DNA of 41,698 nt, from NCBI GenBank assembly GCA_903893975.1, contig CAITOL010000200.1, forward strand, positions 1 through 41,698, given 5' to 3'. Positions 17,473 to 27,875 of the stretch are shown in pieces; position 1 is the stretch's first letter, and each line of letters opens with the position of its first letter. Under the pieces are notes generated by a model. The model was not told the origin of the DNA. It made no database searches and saw only the letters and a list, made by a program, of their open reading frames with translations. The stretch is from an uncultured Rhodospirillales bacterium (lineage in GTDB: Bacteria; Pseudomonadota; Alphaproteobacteria; Acetobacterales; Acetobacteraceae). The position numbers and the translations under genes were made by a program.

Positions 17473-17553
17473 CCCCAAGCTGGATAAAGTGGATGCCGCG
17501 AAGCCCCGAAACGTTCCGAGGCGCGGCGTGTTTGACCGAAAGGGGGTGGGGGG
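17473..17553 (-). promoter_or_regulatory. Structured 5' leader of metK (candidate cis-regulatory RNA)
   Basis: Between the dapB stop and metK the minus strand can fold GCCGCG (17522-17527) with CGCGGC (17495-17500). This encloses CCTCGGA-ACGT-TTCGGGG (17504-17521) with a 3-base bulge. Two C-tracts upstream (17542-17553) can pair with the GGGG ribosome-binding site at 17473-17476, as in a pseudoknot. metK leaders are known places for SAM-sensing RNAs, but no specific riboswitch family is recognised. Confidence 0.3.
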
Positions 17554-18312
17554 TCAACCCATCCCAAGGACGTCCATCATCGAATACAGGCCCGGTGGGC
17601 GGGCCATGGCCCAAAGCGCGGCCCGCACGGCGCCGGCGGCAAAGGCACGGCGGTCGAAGGCGCGATGGGTCAGGGTGATGTGTTCGGTGCCGGCGGCGAA
17701 AATCAGGGTGTGTTCGCCCACCACCTGCCCACCACGTAGGGCGGCGAAGCCAATCGCGCCGGTTTTGCGGGCGCCGGTATGGCCGTCGCGGCCACTTTCG
17801 ATCACGTCCTCCAGCCGGACGCCTCGGCCTTTGGCGACGGCGCGACCCAGGCCGATGGCGGTGCCGGACGGGGCATCGACCTTCTGGCGGTGGTGCATTT
17901 CGACGATTTCCGCGTCGTAGCCCTCAGCCGGCAAGGCGGCAGCCATGCGCTCGGCAAGGGCGATGGCGAGGGTGACGCCGGGGGAGAAATTCGGCGCATA
18001 GACCACGGCGACGCTTTGCGCCGCGCGGGCCACCGCCGCTTCATCGGCGGCCGACAGGCCGGTGGTGCCGAGCACCCAGGCGCAGCCGGCGGCCTGCACC
18101 CAGGCCGCGTGCTGTTGCACGGTGGCGGCATGGGTGAAGTCGATCAGCAGGTCGGCACCGGCAATCAGCGCCTCTGTGCTGGAAAACGCGACGCCCGAAG
18201 CCGGATCGCGGGCGCTGCCGCCGGCGAATTTGGCCCCGGCGGCGACGACTTCCTCGGCCAGTAGCCGGCCCATGCGGCCGGTGACGCCGGCGACGCCGAT
18301 GCCTTTATTCAT
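17554..18312 (-). CDS. dapB: 4-hydroxy-tetrahydrodipicolinate reductase
   Basis: Reduces HTPA with NAD(P)H in the lysine and meso-diaminopimelate pathway. The 252 residues start with the dinucleotide-binding GVTGRMGRL, then IDFTHAATVQQHAAW and LGTTGLS. The catalytic signature EIVEMHHRQKVDAPSGTA holds the HH and K residues, and HTLIFAAGTEHITLTHRA belongs to the C-terminal domain. It begins three bases after the dnaJ stop region and precedes metK by 87 bases. Confidence 0.96.
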   Translation of the reverse strand: MNKGIGVAGVTGRMGRLLAEEVVAAGAKFAGGSARDPASGVAFSSTEALIAGADLLIDFTHAATVQQHAAWVQAAGCAWVLGTTGLSAADEAAVARAAQSVAVVYAPNFSPGVTLAIALAERMAAALPAEGYDAEIVEMHHRQKVDAPSGTAIGLGRAVAKGRGVRLEDVIESGRDGHTGARKTGAIGFAALRGGQVVGEHTLIFAAGTEHITLTHRAFDRRAFAAGAVRAALWAMARPPGLYSMMDVLGMG

Positions 18313-18315
18313 GCG

Positions 18316-19455
18316 TCAGGCCTTGCCGGAGGTGTCGAAAAACTCTCGCACCTTGGCGAAAAAGCCTTCCGAATCCGGGCTGCCGCGCTTATGGCCGACG
18401 GCTTCCTTCTCGAACTCCTCCAGGAGGTCCTTCTGCTTTTTGGTCAGGTGCTGCGGGGTTTCCACCACCACCTGGATGAACATGTCGCCCCGCTGGGTGC
18501 TGCGCAGCACCGAGAAGCCCTTGCCGCGCAGGCGGAGTTGCTCACCGGTTTGGGTGCCGGCGGGGATTTTGACCCGCGATTTGGAGCCGTCGATCGAGGG
18601 GACTTCGATGTCCGCACCCAGGGCGGCCTGGCTCATGCGCAGCGGCACGCGGCAGAACACGTTGGCGCCTTCGCGCTGGAAGATGGCGTGCGGGCGGATG
18701 CCGACATGGACATAGAGATCGCCGGGGACCGTGCCGGGGCCGCCAGCTTCACCTTCACCGGACAGGCGGATGCGGGTGCCGTCTTCCACCCCGGCGGGAA
18801 TGGCGACGTTCAGCGAACGTTCGCGCTGCACTGTGCCGGCGCCACGGCAGATTTTGCAGGGGTTGCGGATGGTGCGACCGCTGCCGCCGCAGGTCGGGCA
18901 GGTGCGTTCGATCAGGAAAAAGCCCTGCTGCGCCCGCACTTTGCCGGCGCCGTTACAGCCGGTGCAGGTGGCGGCGGCGGCGTCCTTGTTTTCCGAACCG
19001 GTGCCGGCGCAGGCTTCGCAGGACACGCGGGTGGGCACACGCAGCGGCACCTTGGTGCCGGCGAACGCCTCATCGAGGTTGATTTCAACCTGGGCGCGAA
19101 TGTCGTTGCCGGCGCGCGGGCCGCGACGCTGGCCGCCACCGCCGCCGAACTGGCTGAACATCTGGTCGAAAATATCGCCGAGGCCGCTGCCGCCGAAGCC
19201 TTGCGGGCCGCCGCCGCCACCGCCGCCGTTTTCAAACGCGGCATGGCCGAAGCGGTCATAGGCGCCGCGCTTCTGGTCGTCCTTCAGCACGTCATAGGCC
19301 TCGTTCACCTCTTTGAACTTGGCCTCCGCACTGGCGTCACCGGGATTGCGGTCGGGGTGGTACTGCATCGCGAGCTTGCGATAGGCTTTTTTCAGCGCAT
19401 CCGCATCCGCGTCGCGCGCCACACCGAGTGTTTCGTAATAGTCTTGCTTTGCCAT
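18316..19455 (-). CDS. dnaJ: Chaperone protein DnaJ
   Basis: Hsp40 co-chaperone that stimulates DnaK. The 379-residue product has a J domain with HPD at residues 33-35, a Gly/Phe-rich linker with a GGGGG run, four CxxCxGxG-type zinc repeats ([32 protein letters not shown]) and the C-terminal substrate-binding domains. ATG at 19455 ([11 protein letters not shown]) is the family start. dnaK lies 140 bases upstream across a terminator-like hairpin. Confidence 0.97.
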   Translation of the reverse strand: MAKQDYYETLGVARDADADALKKAYRKLAMQYHPDRNPGDASAEAKFKEVNEAYDVLKDDQKRGAYDRFGHAAFENGGGGGGGPQGFGGSGLGDIFDQMFSQFGGGGGQRRGPRAGNDIRAQVEINLDEAFAGTKVPLRVPTRVSCEACAGTGSENKDAAAATCTGCNGAGKVRAQQGFFLIERTCPTCGGSGRTIRNPCKICRGAGTVQRERSLNVAIPAGVEDGTRIRLSGEGEAGGPGTVPGDLYVHVGIRPHAIFQREGANVFCRVPLRMSQAALGADIEVPSIDGSKSRVKIPAGTQTGEQLRLRGKGFSVLRSTQRGDMFIQVVVETPQHLTKKQKDLLEEFEKEAVGHKRGSPDSEGFFAKVREFFDTSGKA

Positions 19456-19523
19456 TCCAGCCCTCATGCGGCGCCAGACAGCGCTCCGATTTCCCAAGCC
19501 ACACGCAAATCGCTGCGCGCTGC

Positions 19524-19564
19524 AACAAAATCGCGCCCGCCTTCGTGAAGAAGCGCGGGCGCGA
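19524..19564 (-). terminator. Hairpin with T-tail between dnaK and dnaJ
   Basis: Perfect 10-bp GC-rich stem TCGCGCCCGC / GCGGGCGCGA with a 14-base loop, followed on the minus strand by TTTTGTT. It lies just after dnaK and could reduce read-through into dnaJ, giving more DnaK than DnaJ. Confidence 0.65.
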
Positions 19565-19593
19565 CCGTCTTAATGCGACCCGAAACCCGGGTC

Positions 19594-21507
<1,914 letters not shown>

Positions 21508-21642
21508 CTTAGGCTCCTTGTTAGCGGATCGCAGACGGCCCGAAGCACCATCCGCATCCCCGTGAGTGATACGTCCCCGATGTATTCAGCGTAGGGCCTT
21601 GGGGCAAGGGCCATGCTGCCATTTTTTTGGGCAAATTTTGGA

Positions 21643-22254
21643 TCAGGCGGTGGTGTCCACCGCTGGCGGCTCGATCGCGGCGGCGGGGGCCTTGGCGACG
21701 ACGACCATGGCCGGGCGCAGCAGGCGGCCGTTCAGGGTCCAGGCCTGGGTCCAAGCCTGGATGACGGTGCCGGCCGGGTGGTCGGCGGTTTCCTGCTCGG
21801 CCATCGCCTGGTGCAGTTTGGGGTCGAACATCGCGCCGGTCGGGTCTTCGCGCTTGACGCCGTTGCGGTCCAGCAGGTCGAGGAAGCTGCGTTCGACGCC
21901 GGTGAAGCCGTCGCGCAGGCGGCCGACGAGGGCGATTTCATCCGAGGCGACCGGGGGGATGGCATCCAGGCCGCGGCGCAGGTTTTCAGCGGCTTCCGCC
22001 ACATCGCGGGCGAATTTCTGGGTGGCGTACTGGCGGGCGTCGTCCACGTCGCGCTTGGCGCGGGTGCGGACATTGGCGGTTTCGGCCTCGGCCCGCATCC
22101 AGCGTTCCTTCATCTCGGCGAGTTCGGCTTCGAGTTCGGTGATGCGGGCGGTGGCGATGTCCATCAGCGCGGTCGGGGCGACGGGGGCGGCATCTTGCGG
22201 CGCGGCGTCGGCGGCGTGCTGATCGGTGGGGGAGGCTTGCGGTTCGGTCTGCAT
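21643..22254 (-). CDS. grpE: Nucleotide exchange factor GrpE
   Basis: Releases ADP from DnaK. The 203 residues comprise a variable acidic N-terminus, a long coiled coil (ATARITELEAELAEMKERWMRAEAE) and the beta domain with DPKLHQAMAEQE and GTVIQAWTQAWTLNGRLLRPAMVVVA. ATG at 22254 (MQTEPQAS) is chosen; the open frame extends 19 codons upstream but without conserved sequence. It leads the grpE-dnaK-dnaJ series. No convincing sigma32 promoter is seen. Confidence 0.95.
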   Translation of the reverse strand: MQTEPQASPTDQHAADAAPQDAAPVAPTALMDIATARITELEAELAEMKERWMRAEAETANVRTRAKRDVDDARQYATQKFARDVAEAAENLRRGLDAIPPVASDEIALVGRLRDGFTGVERSFLDLLDRNGVKREDPTGAMFDPKLHQAMAEQETADHPAGTVIQAWTQAWTLNGRLLRPAMVVVAKAPAAAIEPPAVDTTA

Positions 22255-22374
22255 GTCCTGATCCAATGACGCTGTGTCGGCTACGCTGTATCGGGCCGAG
22301 AGGGGGTACAACCGGCATGGCTGCGACGTTCGCCGTCAGTTAGTGGGCGGGCGCGACGCACACAAGATGCCGGC

Positions 22375-22722
22375 CTATGAATCTGCGAAGGCTCTGCCCA
22401 GCGAATCGAGGCCGGAGGTGCACAGGGCGACGACATTGGGCAAATGCGCGGCGATGTGCGAGGGATTGGCACGGGCGACCCGTTCCAAGTCACGCGCCGC
22501 CGCGTTCAGGGCTTCGAGCCCCATTTCGGCGGCGCTACCGGCGATGGCGTGGGCATACATCGCCACATCGCCGGGGCGGTCGGTGGCACCGGCGGCTTGC
22601 AGCTTGCGCAGCGTATCTGGCGTGTCTTCCAGGAAGGCCTGCACCACGGCGGCGACCAGGGCGGGGCCTAAGCGGGATTCGAGCAGAGCCAGGGCGGGAA
22701 AGGCGGAGAGGTCTCGGGTCAT
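22375..22722 (-). CDS. HPt-domain phosphotransfer protein
   Basis: A 115-residue single histidine-phosphotransfer domain. The phosphoacceptor motif is YAHAIAGSAAEMG; the residue after the usual HxL is Ala instead of Lys (family form HxLKGSS). Hydrophobic helices before and after fit a four-helix bundle. Its ATG overlaps the stop of the upstream REC-EAL gene by four bases (ATGA), so the two are made together. It may pass phosphate to or from the REC domain; no histidine kinase is nearby. Confidence 0.8.
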   Translation of the reverse strand: MTRDLSAFPALALLESRLGPALVAAVVQAFLEDTPDTLRKLQAAGATDRPGDVAMYAHAIAGSAAEMGLEALNAAARDLERVARANPSHIAAHLPNVVALCTSGLDSLGRAFADS

Positions 22723-23939
22723 GCGGTCCCTTGGGCCGCGAGGCGGCGAGTGAGGTCGGTGTAGGAAAGCGGGCGGTCGAACAGATAGCCTTGCACCACG
22801 TCGCAGCCCAGCGCGAGCAGCGCGTCGGCGACCGGTTGGGTTTCCACCCCTTCGGCCACCACGCTCAGGCCCAGGGCTTCGCACATGCGCAGCACGGCTT
22901 GCACCAGCTTGGGGCTTTCCGGGTCGTGCAGCAGGCTGCGGACGAAGCTTTGGTCGATCTTCAGTTCGCTGAACGGCAGGCGCATCAGTGATAGCAGCGA
23001 GGAATGGCCGGTGCCGAAATCGTCGATGGAGACTTTGACGCCGCGGATGCGCAGGCGGGTGAGGATTTCCGCCGCGGTGACGAAATCCGCCATGACCGCG
23101 CTTTCGGTCACTTCCACCACTACGGTTTCTGGCGCGAGGTGGTAGCGGTCCAACAGGTCGATCACGCTGGCGGGCATGCCGAGGTTGTTGAGGCTGGAGG
23201 GGGAGAAATTCACCGCCATGGTCAAAGTCGGGTCGATCGCATGCCAGTCGCGCAGGGCTGCGCCGGCTTGTTCGAGCACGACCCAGGTGAGCCGCTCGAT
23301 CAGGCCGGCGGCTTCGGCCACCGGGATGAAGGCGATCGGCGGGATGATGTCGCCGGATGTGGTGCGCCAGCGGGCCAGGACCTCCACCCCCACCATGCGG
23401 CCGGTGCGCAGGCTGATCTTGGGTTGGTAGAGGCAGAAAATCTCCCCATTGGTCAGCGCGGCGGCGATGCGGTCCGGGGTGACGTCGGCATAGTTGGGCG
23501 GGGCGGCGATGTGCGGGCGTTCCGGCAGGCTGCCGAGCAGGGTGACGAGACGGTCGAGGTCCAGCGGCTTGGCCAGCGTACCGGCGACACGCAGGCCGAG
23601 GGCGGAGGCGAGCCGGGCGGAGGCTTCGCGCACCCGTTCATCGAAGCCGGACATGAAGACCAGCACCGGGTCCGTGCCGCCGGTGTAGAGCGAGCGCAGC
23701 AGTTCGATACCGTCATTATCCCGCAGGCTGAGGTCGAGCACGACGACGTTGAAGGCATGCTGGGCCAGTAAGGCGCGCGCTTCCTCGACGCTGGCGGCGC
23801 TATCGACGATGAAACCGGCCTTCGACGCGGTGCCGGCGACGATCAGGCGTTGCACCCGTTCGTCGTCCACCACCAAGGCCCGGCGGACCGCGCCGGCGGC
23901 GGGCGCGGTGACCGTTGTTGTCTGCACATCGACCGCCAT
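22719..23939 (-). CDS. Response regulator with EAL domain (cyclic-di-GMP phosphodiesterase)
   Basis: A 406-residue two-domain signalling protein. The receiver domain (about 18-140) has the acidic pair VVDDERVQ, the phospho-acceptor Asp in VVVLDLSLRD and the conserved Lys in LAKPLD. The EAL domain (about 155-400) has YQPKISLRTGRMVGVEVLARW (EVL in place of EAL), VNFSPSSL, VEVTES, SIDDFGTGHSSL and ELKIDQSFV, then VAEGVET, so metal-binding and catalytic residues are kept. It should hydrolyse c-di-GMP under phosphorylation control. It is co-translated with the HPt gene. Confidence 0.9.
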   Translation of the reverse strand: MAVDVQTTTVTAPAAGAVRRALVVDDERVQRLIVAGTASKAGFIVDSAASVEEARALLAQHAFNVVVLDLSLRDNDGIELLRSLYTGGTDPVLVFMSGFDERVREASARLASALGLRVAGTLAKPLDLDRLVTLLGSLPERPHIAAPPNYADVTPDRIAAALTNGEIFCLYQPKISLRTGRMVGVEVLARWRTTSGDIIPPIAFIPVAEAAGLIERLTWVVLEQAGAALRDWHAIDPTLTMAVNFSPSSLNNLGMPASVIDLLDRYHLAPETVVVEVTESAVMADFVTAAEILTRLRIRGVKVSIDDFGTGHSSLLSLMRLPFSELKIDQSFVRSLLHDPESPKLVQAVLRMCEALGLSVVAEGVETQPVADALLALGCDVVQGYLFDRPLSYTDLTRRLAAQGTA

Positions 23940-24022
23940 CTACGGCTCCTGAGATAGATCCGGAACCGTGCCGCAAAGCCATGGTCAAAGGGTTAACCCG
24001 GCACGATTTTCACGTCCCGGCT

Positions 24023-24802
24023 TTACCCTAAACGGCCGATGGCTGCCATAACCGCAGCGGTTTGCTCCACGATGACCATGTGGCCGGCTTCCGGCACGCT
24101 GACCAGTTCTGCGCCGTTGATCGCCGCTTTGAAGGCTTGGGCGTAGGGGGCGGGTACCATGCGGTCTGAATCGCCCCAGACCAGCACGGTTCTGGCCTTG
24201 ATGCGGTGGATGCGGTCTTTCAGGCCGCGTTCGGGGATGGGGAACAGCAGCTTGCCGGCCATGCCGAGCTGGCGGGCGTTGCGGACCAGGAAGGGGATGA
24301 GGAAGGCCGGGTCCTGCATGTTGACGTTGCGGGTCATGGTGGCGGCGCCGGCCACCGGGTCGTGAAACAGCACCGCTGGCAGTTCGCGTGGCAGCAGGCT
24401 GAACAGGTCTGGCACCGGGTGGCTGTCGATCCAGAGGCCCGCGGCGGCGATGAGGCAGAGGCGGTCGATGTCGTTGGGGGCGACGGCGGCCATTTCGGCG
24501 GCGATCATGCCGCCGAGGGAGTGGCCGACCAGAATGGGCTTGTGCAGGCCGAGGGCGGCCAGCACGTCGTAGGTGTGCAGGGTGACATCGAGCATGTCGC
24601 GGATGTCTGGATTGTCTTCGCTTTCGCCGTAGCCGGGCAGGAACGGGGCGTAGAGGTGGTATTTTGCCGCCAGGGCGGCGAGGAACGGGCTGTCGGCGGT
24701 GATGCCGCCGGCGCCGTGCAGGAAGACCAGATCCGGGCCGCTGCCGCCTTCGAGATATTCGACCGCGCCTTTCGGGGTTTGGATGGTTTTGCTGGTGATC
24801 AT
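24023..24802 (-). CDS. Alpha/beta-hydrolase
   Basis: A 259-residue soluble hydrolase. HGAGG forms the oxyanion region, the nucleophile elbow is GHSLGG with Ser, the acid is Asp in VWGDSDRMVP, and the catalytic His is in EAGHMV. It resembles the family that includes C-C bond hydrolases and esterases; the substrate is not readable. ATG at 24802 overlaps the stop of the luciferase-like gene (ATGA), so this hydrolase likely acts on the product of that monooxygenase. The in-frame sequence upstream is a shadow of that gene. Confidence 0.87.
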   Translation of the reverse strand: MITSKTIQTPKGAVEYLEGGSGPDLVFLHGAGGITADSPFLAALAAKYHLYAPFLPGYGESEDNPDIRDMLDVTLHTYDVLAALGLHKPILVGHSLGGMIAAEMAAVAPNDIDRLCLIAAAGLWIDSHPVPDLFSLLPRELPAVLFHDPVAGAATMTRNVNMQDPAFLIPFLVRNARQLGMAGKLLFPIPERGLKDRIHRIKARTVLVWGDSDRMVPAPYAQAFKAAINGAELVSVPEAGHMVIVEQTAAVMAAIGRLG

Positions 24803-26064
24803 TTCGCGGGCACCATCTGGCTCGGGGTGGGGGCGAAATCCGCGCCGAGCGGGGCCGGCACCGCGCGTTGCGCCAGCGGGCTGCACCAGAAGCGGTTGTC
24901 GTCCTTGTAGTCCGGCCACATGTCGCGCAGGTGCGGCAGCACTTTTTCGGCGAACAGCTTGGTCGAATACATGCACAGATCCTTGGGCATGTTGCCGACA
25001 TGCAGCAGCAGGAAGATGTTGCCGACGTTGAGGCCCTTGATCAGTTCCTCAAAGCGCTGGCGCACGGTTTCCGGGCTGCCGGCGATGATGTAGCCGCCGT
25101 CCACCAGGTCTTTCCAGGTGAGCGAGGGGTATTCGGCGCGGCCATATTGGTTGAGCGCCCCGGTCTGGATGGTTTTGACGGTGCGGTAGCCGGGCGCGTC
25201 GGCGAAGCCGGCATAGACGTGCAGGCAGCGATTGTAGAAATAATGCGCGTGGCCGGAATAGAGCCGCTCTGCCTCGGCATCGGTTTCGGCCACGAACACG
25301 GTTTGCGCGAAGCCGGCGCGGTAGGGCGAGGCATCGGGCGCGTTGCGTTTGGCCACCTGGTCCCAATAGCCTTGCAGCAGCGCCTTGGCGCGGATGTAGC
25401 CGCTGAAGCTGAGGTAGGAGTAGGAATAGGTGTTGTCGATACAGAAATCATAGGTTTCGACGGAGCCGCCGCCGGGGATGTGGATCGGCGGAAACGGCTT
25501 TTGCAGCGTTTTCGGCCAGATGTTGACGTGGCGCAGCTTGTTGTAGCGGCCGTTGAAGGCGAAGGGCTTATCTTCCGTCCAGGCGCGGATGATCATGTCA
25601 TGCGCTTCGGCGTATTTTTCCCGAGTGAGTGCGGGGATCTGGCCGTAGCAGAAATTGGTGTCCATCGAGGTGCCGACCGGGAAGCCGGCGACCAGGCGGC
25701 CGCCGGACATCACGTCCAGCATGGCGAATTCCTCCGCCACCCGGACCGGCGGGTTGTAGAGGGCGATGGAATTGCCGAGCACGACGATGGCGGCCTTCGA
25801 GGTGCGGCGGGTCAGGGCCGCGGCCATCAGGTTGGGCGAGGGCATCAGGCCGTAGCCGTTCTGGTGGTGTTCGTTGATGCCGACGCCGTCGAAGCCGAGC
25901 GTGTCGGCGTATTCCAGCAGGTCCAGATAGTCGTTGTAGACTTCGTGGCCGCGCACCGGGTCGTACAGATTGCTGTCGATATCGACCCAGACGGAGCGAT
26001 GCTTCTCCCGGAAATCATCCGGCAGATCGGGCCAGGGCATAAGGTTGAACCAAGTGAATTTCAT
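24799..26064 (-). CDS. LLM-class flavin-dependent monooxygenase
   Basis: A 421-residue bacterial-luciferase-like TIM barrel that uses reduced flavin and oxygen. Family features: GINEHHQNGYGLMPSPNLMAAAL near residue 70, VLGNSIALYNPPVRVAEEFAMLDVMSGGRL and GFPVGTSMDTN, then AGSPETVRQRFEELI toward the C-terminus. ATG at 26064 (MKFTWFNLMPW) has GGGGA nine bases upstream. The product is longer than standard members, with a Pro-rich C-terminus. It forms a coupled pair with the alpha/beta-hydrolase; oxidation followed by hydrolysis of an unknown compound is inferred. Confidence 0.85.
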   Translation of the reverse strand: MKFTWFNLMPWPDLPDDFREKHRSVWVDIDSNLYDPVRGHEVYNDYLDLLEYADTLGFDGVGINEHHQNGYGLMPSPNLMAAALTRRTSKAAIVVLGNSIALYNPPVRVAEEFAMLDVMSGGRLVAGFPVGTSMDTNFCYGQIPALTREKYAEAHDMIIRAWTEDKPFAFNGRYNKLRHVNIWPKTLQKPFPPIHIPGGGSVETYDFCIDNTYSYSYLSFSGYIRAKALLQGYWDQVAKRNAPDASPYRAGFAQTVFVAETDAEAERLYSGHAHYFYNRCLHVYAGFADAPGYRTVKTIQTGALNQYGRAEYPSLTWKDLVDGGYIIAGSPETVRQRFEELIKGLNVGNIFLLLHVGNMPKDLCMYSTKLFAEKVLPHLRDMWPDYKDDNRFWCSPLAQRAVPAPLGADFAPTPSQMVPAK

Positions 26065-26225
26065 TGGCGCGTATCCCCTGTTGTTTTTTGTTGGCAAAAC
26101 GCTAGCGCGCGCCGGGCGGGGGATGCAAATCTTTTAGCGTCGGCCGCGGCGGGCGCACCCCGGCTTGACTCCCGCCCGGCTGCGGTGCCATCGCTTCGCC
26201 ACATTGTTCGCGAGGCCGATCCTGC

Positions 26226-26690
26226 TTGCCCCAGATTTCGCTGCATAGCCCGGTTGGCGACATCACCGTGTCCGAGGAGGACGGTGCGATTGTCGCTTTG
26301 GACTGGGGTTGGGGCCGTGACCAGGCGGCGACGCCGGCGCTGCTGGAGGCGCGGGCGCAGCTTTACGACTATTTCGACGGCAAGCGGCCCGGATTCGCGC
26401 TGAAACTGGCGCCGGCCGGAACCGCGTATCAGCAGCGGATCTGGGCTGCGTTGTGCGAAATTCCGGTGGGCACCACCTGCACCTATGTGGATATCGCGCG
26501 CCGGGCTGGGGGGTCGCCGCGATCGGTGGGCGGTGCGAATAGCCGCAACCCGATTCCCATCATCATTCCCTGCCACCGCGTCGTCGCCGCCAACGGGTTT
26601 GGTGGCTATTCTGGCGGTGACGGGCTGCCGACCAAGCGGATTCTGCTGGACATCGAAGCCCGCTTTGCGGGTCAACCCACTTTGCTCTGA
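26226..26690 (+). CDS. ogt: Methylated-DNA--[protein]-cysteine S-methyltransferase
   Basis: Suicide repair of O6-methylguanine. The 154-residue product has the active-site IPCHRVV with the acceptor Cys, the DNA-binding helix region YQQRIWAALCEIPVGTTCTYVDIARR with SPRSVGGANSRNP, and GFGGYSGGDGLPTKRILLDIE. The start is a TTG at 26226; MPQISLHSPVGDITVSEEDG is the usual N-terminus, and no ATG is available. The short family length fits Ogt/AGT without an Ada domain. Divergent from the luciferase-like gene and 20 bases before the quinone oxidoreductase. Confidence 0.92.
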   Translation: MPQISLHSPVGDITVSEEDGAIVALDWGWGRDQAATPALLEARAQLYDYFDGKRPGFALKLAPAGTAYQQRIWAALCEIPVGTTCTYVDIARRAGGSPRSVGGANSRNPIPIIIPCHRVVAANGFGGYSGGDGLPTKRILLDIEARFAGQPTLL

Positions 26691-26710
26691 CCGATACGGA
26701 CACCCGAAAC

Positions 26711-27682
26711 ATGACCAAAGCGATTCGAATTCACGCCCATGGCGGCCCCGATGTGATGCGTTGGGAGGATGTGCCCACGCCCGATCCGGCACCGGGTGAG
26801 GCGTTGGTGCAGCATGGCGCGGTGGGGCTGAACTATATCGACGTCTATTTCCGCACCGGGCTGTACAAGACCGCGCTGCCGGCCACGCTGGGCATGGAAG
26901 CGGCCGGCACCGTGCTGGCGATCGGCGCGGGCGTGACCGAGGTGGCGGTGGGCGACCGGGTTGCCTATGCCGGCGGGGCGATCGGTGCCTATGCGACCGA
27001 GCGCTGCATTGCCGCGGACAAGCTGGTGAAGCTGCCCGATAGCATCGATTTCGCCACCGGGGCGGCGATGATGTTGCAGGGCATGACGGCGCAATATCTG
27101 CTGCGGCGCACGCATAAAGTGCAGCCGGGCGAGACGATTGTGGTGCATGCCGCCGCCGGTGGGGTGGGGCTGATTATGTGCCAATGGGCGCGCCATCTGG
27201 GGGCGACCGTGATCGGTGTGGTGTCGACCGAGGAGAAGGCGGACCTGGCGCGGGCCAATGGCGCGCATCACGTGCTGATCGGCCATGGCAACCTGCCCGC
27301 CGAGGTCAAGCGCATCACCGGGGGCGCGATGGTGCCGGTGGTGTATGACAGCGTGGGCAAAGACAGCTTTATGGCCAGCATCGACAGCCTCGCACCGCTC
27401 GGGCTGATGGTGAGCTTCGGCAATGCGTCCGGCCCGGTGCCGCCGGTGGATATCGGCATGCTGTCGGCCAAAGGGAGCCTGTTCCTGACCCGGCCGACGC
27501 TGGCGAGCTATACCTCCAAGCGCAGCGACCTGCTGGCGACGACGCAGGATCTGTTTGATGTGGTGGCGGCGGGGATTGTGAAGATCCAGGTCAACCAGAG
27601 CTTTGCCCTGGCGGATGCGGCGAAAGCGCATATCGCGCTTGAGGCGCGGCAGACCACCGGGAGCACGGTGTTGCTGCCGTAG
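26711..27682 (+). CDS. NADPH:quinone oxidoreductase, zinc-independent MDR family
   Basis: A 323-residue zeta-crystallin/QOR-type medium-chain reductase. It has GLNYIDVYFRTGLYK, TLGMEAAGTVLAIG, GDRVAYAG and the nucleotide-binding AAAGGVGLIMCQWARHLGATVIG. Structural and catalytic zinc ligands of alcohol dehydrogenases are missing, as expected. It reduces quinones or other activated carbonyls with NADPH. It follows ogt closely and is probably co-transcribed. A strong hairpin follows the stop. Confidence 0.92.
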   Translation: MTKAIRIHAHGGPDVMRWEDVPTPDPAPGEALVQHGAVGLNYIDVYFRTGLYKTALPATLGMEAAGTVLAIGAGVTEVAVGDRVAYAGGAIGAYATERCIAADKLVKLPDSIDFATGAAMMLQGMTAQYLLRRTHKVQPGETIVVHAAAGGVGLIMCQWARHLGATVIGVVSTEEKADLARANGAHHVLIGHGNLPAEVKRITGGAMVPVVYDSVGKDSFMASIDSLAPLGLMVSFGNASGPVPPVDIGMLSAKGSLFLTRPTLASYTSKRSDLLATTQDLFDVVAAGIVKIQVNQSFALADAAKAHIALEARQTTGSTVLLP

Positions 27683-27689
27683 AAGGCTG

Positions 27690-27726
27690 GCTTCCCCTTG
27701 TCGGCTTGGTTCAGGCAAGGGGAAGC
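27690..27726 (+). terminator. Intrinsic terminator after the quinone oxidoreductase
   Basis: Perfect 11-bp stem GCTTCCCCTTG / CAAGGGGAAGC with a 15-base loop. A run of six T follows after five bases; it is part of the next hairpin. Confidence 0.75.
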
Positions 27727-27727
27727 A

Positions 27728-27859
27728 CTGCTTTTTTGAAAAAAGCAGCAAAAAACTTTCGATCCTTTGGTGCCGTGCGCAGCCGGTTGGCTCCGTGGTG
27801 TACGGCGAAGCCTAGGAAGTGATAAAGTTTTTTTGGTTCTTTTTGTTCACAAAAAGAAC
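27728..27859. repeat. Paired AT-rich hairpin element (copy 2, tails inward)
   Basis: Left hairpin CTGCTTTTTT/AAAAAAGCAG (27728-27748) is followed by CAAAAAACTTTCG. About 70 bases later, GATAAAGTTTTTTTG leads into the right hairpin GTTCTTTTTG/CAAAAAGAAC (27836-27859). The two units are inverted relative to each other, with tails inward, opposite to copy 1. It sits between convergent genes, consistent with two-way termination. Confidence 0.7.
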
Positions 27860-27875
27860 ACTCTCCCCCCCTGCC

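Noticed and set aside
23990-23999. GGGTTAACCC palindrome as a CtrA site
   Set aside because: CtrA needs TTAA-N7-TTAA; only one TTAA is present, and the site lies between same-strand genes without promoter features.
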